Assembly: GCF_002953715.1 (NCBI RefSeq)
Contig: NZ_CP025017.1
Location: 1-64,000 of the forward strand
DNA length: 64,000 nt
Direction: 5' to 3'
Origin: Rhizobium leguminosarum
Lineage (GTDB): Bacteria; Pseudomonadota; Alphaproteobacteria; Rhizobiales; Rhizobiaceae
Each line of letters opens with the position of its first letter. Position 1 is the first letter of the stretch. This document shows positions 59,189 through 64,000 of the stretch, piece after piece. Below the pieces are notes generated by a model that was given only the letters and a program-made list of their open reading frames with translations, was not told the origin of the DNA and did not search any database. Both the position numbers and the translations under genes were made by a program.

Positions 59189-60205
59189 TCACTCGGATCG
59201 AAGGGGGCTGCCGCAAGACTGCCGCACGACCAGGCGACACGGCAATTTGGTGATGCCGGCAGGGACCGGTTCACCCTTGGAGAGGCTGAGGATTGCCAGG
59301 CCGGCGCGATGGCCCAGTTCCTTCAGCTCCATGTCGATGGTGGTCAGCGGCGGGCGCGTTTGCCGTGCGACGACCTCCCAATTGTCGAAGCCGACCACGG
59401 CGACATCCGTGGGAATCTCCACATTGAGGTCGCGCAGCGCATCGATGACACCGCGGGCGATCTCGTCGCTGCCGCAGAAGATGGCGTCGGGCTTTGCGCC
59501 GGGCCGGGCAAACACCGTCTGAACGGCCTCGTGACCCCATTCCTCCGACCAGTCGCCGAACATCGCTTCGGCACCGTCGCCGCAGGCGTCAAGATAGGAT
59601 TGGGCGCGGATGCGAGCGGCGAGGTAATCCCGTGGCCCGGTGATGTGGAGGATCCTCGATCGACCGAGCTCTTTCAGGTGATCGACGGCGAGGCGGGCGC
59701 CCTGTTCGTCATCCGGAAAGAAGGTGACGCTGTCAGCCGGCCCCTCGGCAAAGACGTAGACGACGGGTATCGGCAAGCGGGACAGCTGGACCGGCGGCGT
59801 GAGGTCAAGGCGGGTCGCGGTGAATATGATGCCGTCGACCTGCCGGTCGAGAAGCGCCTCCAGGTGCAGCTGGGCGAGCCTTGGATCATTGTTCGTGGCG
59901 CAGAGGAAGACGGATACGCCGTGATCGACCAGCACCTCCGATACCCCGGCCGCCATCGGCAGCGTCAGTCTGCCATAGGTGTCGTTCGTCAGCATGCCGA
60001 TCGCATGGCTTCGCTTGCTCAGCAACCCACGGGCGAGTGCATTGGGCCGAAATCCGATCTCCTCCGCCACGCGCCGGACCCGCCCGCGTGTTTCGGCATT
60101 CGTCCGGCCGGTGTCGTTCAGTGCGTTTGACGCCGTCGAAATGCTGACGCCTGCAGCCTTAGCCACGTCATAAATCGTCCGTCTTCGATCGCCCGTATTC
60201 TTCAA
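59189..60205 (-). CDS. LacI-family repressor of the arabinofuranosidase/ABC operon
   Basis: A 338-residue LacI-family protein: helix-turn-helix at about 8-32 (TIYDVAKAAGVSISTASNAL), hinge GFRPNALARGLLSKR and sensor motifs GMLTNDTYGRLTLPMAAGVS, PDAIFCGSDEIARGVIDAL and AVVGFDNWEVVARQTRPPL. It is divergent from the SBP/permease/GH127 operon, and two palindromic sites lie between them. The sensed sugar is unknown, probably an arabinose derivative. Confidence 0.92.
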   Translation of the reverse strand: MKNTGDRRRTIYDVAKAAGVSISTASNALNDTGRTNAETRGRVRRVAEEIGFRPNALARGLLSKRSHAIGMLTNDTYGRLTLPMAAGVSEVLVDHGVSVFLCATNNDPRLAQLHLEALLDRQVDGIIFTATRLDLTPPVQLSRLPIPVVYVFAEGPADSVTFFPDDEQGARLAVDHLKELGRSRILHITGPRDYLAARIRAQSYLDACGDGAEAMFGDWSEEWGHEAVQTVFARPGAKPDAIFCGSDEIARGVIDALRDLNVEIPTDVAVVGFDNWEVVARQTRPPLTTIDMELKELGHRAGLAILSLSKGEPVPAGITKLPCRLVVRQSCGSPLRSE

Positions 60206-60228
60206 GTGCCGCCTCGCAGTCGATTCAT

Positions 60229-60276
60229 GCTAAAAGCTTTTAGCAGAAAAAAATGTGCTGTTAAAAGGTTTTATCA
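60229..60276. promoter_or_regulatory. Two LacI-type operators between the second regulator and its operon
   Basis: GCTAAAAGCTTTTAGC (60229-60244) is a perfect 16-bp palindrome. A second, weaker site TGTTAAAAGGTTTTATCA (60259-60276) has the same TTAAAA/TTTTA arms. Their centres are about 30 bp apart, roughly three helical turns. Confidence 0.65.
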
Positions 60277-60384
60277 CACGCGCGTCAGATTTTTGCACAC
60301 AGACTGTCGATACCAAAAAATTTCTGATCTAACGTCCATTTTGTCCGATGGCCTGAGGCCTGAACGAGAAAAAGGGGAACAAGC

Positions 60385-61632
60385 ATGCTTCGACTGAAAA
60401 CGACGATCACCGCTCTTGCACTGCTGGCAAGCTCTTCTCTCGCCGGCGCCGAAGAAATCACCCTATGGGTGCGCACGTCGTCCGGCGCCGTCCTTCAGGG
60501 ACTGGCCGACAAATACAACGCCTCTCACTCCGACAAGGTCAATGTCACCCAGATCACGGCGGAGCAGATGGTGCCGAAGCTGGGTGCGGCGATTGCCGGC
60601 AGCGCGGCTCCTGACGGTGCCGTGCTCGACCTGATCTATCTCCCGACCTTTGCCGCCGCGGATGGTCTCGAGGATATATCCGACTTCGTGAAGGGCCTGC
60701 CTTATTCCGCGGCCATGAGCCCGTCCCACATCCGCCTTGCCACCTATGACGGCAAGATCTACGGCGTGCCGGCCCTGCCGGATGCCTCGATCATTGCTTA
60801 TAATACCGATCTGTTCACCAAGGCCGGCCTCGATCCGAACAAGGCGCCGGCGTCGATGGAGGAGATTGCCACCGACGCCAAGAAGATCGCCGCGCTCGGC
60901 AACGAGACCTATGGCTTCTATTTTGTCGCTAATTCGGGAAGCTGGCTGATCTACGATTTCCTGCCGCATCTCTGGGCCGCCAATGCCGATGTGCTGAGCG
61001 ATGACGGCCGCAGCGCCACGGTCGATACGCCGGCGCTGCGCGAGACCATCGCTGCCTATCGCGATATGTGGAAGGCCGGTGCGATCCATCCGACCTCGCG
61101 TTCCGGCAACGGCAACAATGCCGTCGAGGCCTTCGCCTCGGGCAAGGTCGGCATCCTGATGACCGGCTCCTACATCGTCAATCTGCTGACCAGCAAATAT
61201 CCCGACGTGAAATTCGCCGTCGCACCGATCCCGGGGCCGAAGGGCGGTGAATCGAGCTTTGCCGGCGGCGATACGCTTTCCCTGATAAAGGGCATCAGCG
61301 ACGAGAAGAAGAAAGTCGCGCTCGATTTCGTCAATTTCTACATGCAGCCCGAGCAGCAGGTCTATATCACCCAGGAATCGGGGATGCCTTCGCGCACGGA
61401 CCTCGCAGCGGAAGCCTATGCGAAGTTCGACCAGCGCAATCTCGTCGCCTACAATATCCTCGCCAAGGCGCGCACGCCCTACACATTTTCGTCCGACGAA
61501 CTCTTCGTCAGCCGCACCGGACCCTTCCTCAATCTGATCCAGGGCACGATCTTCGGTGACGATGTCGACGGAACGATCGCCAAGACGCAGGCCGACTTCA
61601 CCCGTATCCTTGAACGTACCAATCCGAACTAA
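60385..61632 (+). CDS. Sugar-binding periplasmic protein (SBP family 1)
   Basis: A 415-residue secreted binding protein: signal ITALALLASSSLAGAEEIT, then DGAVLDLIYLPTFAAADGLE, GKIYGVPALPDASIIAYNTD and a late PEQQVYITQESGMPSRTDLA. It belongs with the two permeases downstream. The linked GH127 gene suggests L-arabinose-containing oligosaccharides as ligand. Ribosome site AAAGGGGA. A hairpin lies just after the stop. Confidence 0.92.
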   Translation: MLRLKTTITALALLASSSLAGAEEITLWVRTSSGAVLQGLADKYNASHSDKVNVTQITAEQMVPKLGAAIAGSAAPDGAVLDLIYLPTFAAADGLEDISDFVKGLPYSAAMSPSHIRLATYDGKIYGVPALPDASIIAYNTDLFTKAGLDPNKAPASMEEIATDAKKIAALGNETYGFYFVANSGSWLIYDFLPHLWAANADVLSDDGRSATVDTPALRETIAAYRDMWKAGAIHPTSRSGNGNNAVEAFASGKVGILMTGSYIVNLLTSKYPDVKFAVAPIPGPKGGESSFAGGDTLSLIKGISDEKKKVALDFVNFYMQPEQQVYITQESGMPSRTDLAAEAYAKFDQRNLVAYNILAKARTPYTFSSDELFVSRTGPFLNLIQGTIFGDDVDGTIAKTQADFTRILERTNPN

Positions 61633-61645
61633 GCCAACGCGTTTC

Positions 61646-61671
61646 GTCAGGGTATCCGTGGATGCCCTGAC
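61646..61671 (+). other. Hairpin after the sugar-binding protein gene
   Basis: A 12-pair inverted repeat (GTCAGGGTATCC / GGATGCCCTGAC, one T-G pair) with almost no loop, between the binding-protein and permease genes. Confidence 0.6.
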
Positions 61672-61714
61672 GTCCATTTCACATCTCGACATTCAATCGG
61701 AAGGAGGAGTTGCG

Positions 61715-62638
61715 GTGGTATCCTCGACACTTCGCAGCCGGAGGCGCGCAATCGCGACCGGAGAAGCCGAGCCAAAGGGTTGGCTTGGTCTTGCCTTCAT
61801 CCTGCCGGGCTTGCTGTTCATCGTCGTGCTTTTCCTCGTGCCGCTTGTCATGACGGTCTGGATGAGCTTATACAACTGGCCGCTTCTCGGCCGGACGAAG
61901 TTCATCGGCCTTTCCAACTATGCCGAGCTGATCGGCGATACTCAGCTCTGGCATTCCCTGGCTTTCACGCTGCTCTACACGGTGCTCGTCACGGCTGCGA
62001 TCTTCCTGGTGGCCTTTCCTTTGGCGCTGCTCGTCGACCGGCCGCTGCGCATCGCCGGCTTTTTCCGCACGATCTATTTCATGCCCGTCGTCATCGGCTT
62101 CGGGGCGGCCTCGACATTGTGGATGTGGCTGCTCAATCCCGATAGCGGCGTCTTTGCGCAGCTGCTGCGCGGAGCGGGCATCATCGACAGCGCGCCGAGG
62201 CCGCTCGAAAGTTTCTGGCCAGCACTCGGCGTCGTCATCCTGATGGTCGTCTGGAAAACAGCGGGCTTCACGATGATCATCCTCCTGACCGGCCTTCAGA
62301 GCATATCCAACGACGTCATCGAAGCCGCCAGGATCGACGGCGCCAGCGTCTGGAGCCGGTTTCGCCGGATCACGCTGCCTTTGATGAGGAACTCGGTGGT
62401 GCTGGCGCTCGTCCTCAACGTCACCTCGTCGATGCTGGCCTTCGACCAGTTCTTCATCATTACCCAGGGCGGCCCTGAGAACCGCACGATCTCCGCGGTC
62501 TTCTCGATCTATCTCGCCTCGTTCTCATCCTACCGTCTCGGTTATGGCTCGGCGATCTCCTTTGCCCTGCTCGTCGTCCTGGTGGCGATCAGCGCGATCC
62601 AGTTCGTCCTGCTGCGCCAGCGGCCGGAGGAGGGTTGA
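61715..62638 (+). CDS. CUT1 sugar ABC permease (MalF-like)
   Basis: A 307-residue permease: first span GLAFILPGLLFIVVLFLVPL, EAA loop VIEAARIDGASVWSRFRRITLP, and MLAFDQFFIITQGGPENRT near 250-268. A GTG start at 61715 is chosen because AAGGAGGAG lies 5-13 bases upstream; longer frames overlap the hairpin and the binding-protein gene. The stop overlaps the next start (TGATG). Confidence 0.9.
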   Translation: MVSSTLRSRRRAIATGEAEPKGWLGLAFILPGLLFIVVLFLVPLVMTVWMSLYNWPLLGRTKFIGLSNYAELIGDTQLWHSLAFTLLYTVLVTAAIFLVAFPLALLVDRPLRIAGFFRTIYFMPVVIGFGAASTLWMWLLNPDSGVFAQLLRGAGIIDSAPRPLESFWPALGVVILMVVWKTAGFTMIILLTGLQSISNDVIEAARIDGASVWSRFRRITLPLMRNSVVLALVLNVTSSMLAFDQFFIITQGGPENRTISAVFSIYLASFSSYRLGYGSAISFALLVVLVAISAIQFVLLRQRPEEG

Positions 62639-63507
62639 TGGAACGGCTCAACCACAATCTCGCAGCGAAGCCGGTGAGCGAGCGGCTCGGTTATCTCGCC
62701 TTCGTTCTGACGGCATGCGTCTTTGCCGTCTTCTTCGTGATGCCGATCGTCTGGTCCTTCGCCAATTCCTTCAAGCCCGCGGCCGCAGCACTTGCCGATC
62801 CGGCAGCGCTCTTCTCGAAAGCCTTCTCGCTTGAAAATTACCGCCGTCTCGAACATGTCGGCGCCGGCTGGTACGTCTATGCCGGCAATTCGGTGCTGAT
62901 CGCCGCCGGAACGGTGCTCCTGACGGTGCTCGTCGCGGTGCCGGCGGGATACGGCTTTTCGAAATTCCGCTTCGCCGGCCAGTCGCTGCTCTTCGTGCTG
63001 ATCATGGCGACGATGATGATCCCGTTCCAGTCGATCCTGACGCCGCTTTTCCTGATCCTGAAAGCCTTCCGGCTGCAGAACAGCCTTCTCGGCCTGGTGC
63101 TGATCTACGTGACCTTCCAGCTTCCTTTTTCCGTTTTCATGATGCGCAACGCCTTCGACGCGGTGCCGAAGGCGCTGATCGAAGCGGCGCGGATAGATGG
63201 TGCGTCGCAGGCGACGATCCTGCGCCGGATCATGCTGCCGATCGCGCTTCCAGGTGTCGCCACCGTTGCGATGTTCGCCTTCCTGAATTCGTGGAACGAA
63301 TTCCTCGCTGCCCTCATCTTTCTGTCCGATCAGAACAAGTTCACGCTGCCGATCATGCTGGTGAATGTTTCGTCGGGCATCTATGGCATCATCGACTGGG
63401 GCGCGCTGCAGGCCGGCATAGCCGTGACTATGGTCCCCTGCATCCTGCTTTTCCTTCTCTTGCAACGATATTACGTGCGCGGCCTGACGGCCGGCGCCGT
63501 GAAGTAA
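62638..63507 (+). CDS. CUT1 sugar ABC permease (MalG-like)
   Basis: A 289-residue permease with spans from about residue 20, EAA loop LIEAARIDGASQATILRRIMLP and the C-terminal YVRGLTAGAVK. It is translationally coupled to the previous permease (TGATG). No ATPase gene follows within the window, and the next gene is a glycosidase, so the ATPase is encoded further on or shared with the one at 51556. Confidence 0.92.
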   Translation: MERLNHNLAAKPVSERLGYLAFVLTACVFAVFFVMPIVWSFANSFKPAAAALADPAALFSKAFSLENYRRLEHVGAGWYVYAGNSVLIAAGTVLLTVLVAVPAGYGFSKFRFAGQSLLFVLIMATMMIPFQSILTPLFLILKAFRLQNSLLGLVLIYVTFQLPFSVFMMRNAFDAVPKALIEAARIDGASQATILRRIMLPIALPGVATVAMFAFLNSWNEFLAALIFLSDQNKFTLPIMLVNVSSGIYGIIDWGALQAGIAVTMVPCILLFLLLQRYYVRGLTAGAVK

Positions 63508-63534
63508 CAGCGCTTATCCCGCTCAGGAGTCCTC

Positions 63535-64000
63535 ATGACCAGCTCACCTCGCTTTCAACCGGCACGCGCTGCGAGACGGCAGCGATACAGGCCTGCCGAC
63601 CATTCCGGTGTCGTATTCGATGGCGGTTTCTGGCAGAGCTGGGCGGAGACGGTCCGCAACGTCACCATCCCGACGCAGCACAAGCGGCTGGAAGAGGAGG
63701 GCTTCCTCGAGGTGCTCGATTTTGACAAGCCGGCCGGGCCGCTGGTGCGCCCGATCCAACCGAGCGGACTGTCGATGCAGCATTTCTTCGATTCCGATTT
63801 CGGCAAATGGATCGAGGCCGCAAGTTACACGCTGAAGGCTCAGCCGAATGCTGCGCTCGAAACGAAGATCGATGCTATCGTCGAAAAGCTCGAAAAAGGG
63901 CAGATGGCGGATGGCTACCTCAACAGTTGGTTTATTCGCCGCGAGCCGGACAGGCGCTGGACCAATCTGCGCGACCTGCACGAGATGTATTCGATGGGCC
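63535..64000 (+). CDS. Beta-L-arabinofuranosidase (GH127), 3'-truncated by the window end
   Basis: An open frame of 155 codons running off the window. It has GH127 N-terminal motifs: GVVFDGGFWQSWAETVRNVT near 25-44, FDSDFGKWIEAASYTL near 85-100, DGYLNSWF at 126-133 and RWTNLRDLHEMYSMG at 141-155. GH127 enzymes remove beta-L-arabinofuranose from hydroxyproline-linked plant wall glycoproteins. No signal peptide is seen, so it is probably cytoplasmic. The ATG has CAGGAGTCC upstream and lies 27 bp after the permease stop. Full length would be about 640 residues. Confidence 0.85.
   Translation, partial: MTSSPRFQPARAARRQRYRPADHSGVVFDGGFWQSWAETVRNVTIPTQHKRLEEEGFLEVLDFDKPAGPLVRPIQPSGLSMQHFFDSDFGKWIEAASYTLKAQPNAALETKIDAIVEKLEKGQMADGYLNSWFIRREPDRRWTNLRDLHEMYSMG

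Overview
The window looks like the start of a large repABC secondary replicon (plasmid or chromid) of a Rhizobium-group alphaproteobacterium. It opens exactly at repA. The repABC operon carries an antisense RNA in the repB-repC gap, coding sequence is GC-rich with rhizobial-type palindromic intergenic repeats, and ABC uptake systems dominate. No rRNA, tRNA, CRISPR array or intact insertion sequence was seen.

Layout. (1) 1-4400: repABC, a parS-like site, the ctRNA and a RelE/Phd-type toxin-antitoxin pair, i.e. replication and maintenance. (2) 4500-20450: an organosulfur region. It holds three luciferase-type flavin monooxygenases (one DmoA/CmoJ-like), an M20 N-deacetylase, a GNAT acetyltransferase, a fused permease-ATPase, two tandem amino-acid-type binding proteins, a DsbA-fold protein, an FMN reductase, three very small proteins, an RBBP9-like hydrolase, a ChaC-type gamma-glutamylcyclotransferase, and a divergent taurine importer tauABC. 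This gene set matches the acetylate - oxidise - deacetylate route used for S-(2-succino)cysteine and related S-blocked cysteines in Bacillus. Three transcription units share an ATTT(T)(A/G)TAGAC upstream motif. (3) 20450-31260: a mosaic accessory stretch with an FAD/NAD(P) protein, a GntR/FCD regulator, an IS5-type remnant, a DJ-1/PfpI protein, three alpha/beta hydrolases, an ABM monooxygenase, a frameshifted cupin gene and a large winged-helix/NB-ARC regulator.

(4) 32000-43500: a long co-directional catabolic operon behind a perfect 22-bp palindrome. It encodes an AA_synth (DUF1185) protein, an alpha/beta hydrolase, a flavin reductase, a luciferase-type monooxygenase, two aldehyde dehydrogenases, a NIPSNAP protein, a complete polyamine-type ABC importer and a PhnD-like binding protein. 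The composition resembles Rut-type oxidative opening of an N-containing compound, but the substrate is unknown. (5) 43500-51440: a second, paralogous polyamine-type ABC importer with RidA, divergent from a MocR-type regulator and a DadA-like amino acid dehydrogenase, then a small WGR protein. (6) 51500-64000: two LacI-controlled sugar loci. One is a CUT1 ABC importer with a GH78 alpha-L-rhamnosidase; the other is a CUT1 importer (no ATPase inside the window) with a GH127 beta-L-arabinofuranosidase gene cut by the window end. Neither glycosidase has a signal peptide, so imported plant-wall oligosaccharides are probably trimmed in the cytoplasm.

A theme across the window: six of seven ABC binding-protein genes with a Sec signal are followed by a strong GC-rich hairpin before the next gene, which would favour binding-protein mRNA over transporter mRNA. 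All assignments come from reading motifs, gene order and signals by eye; no database search was run.
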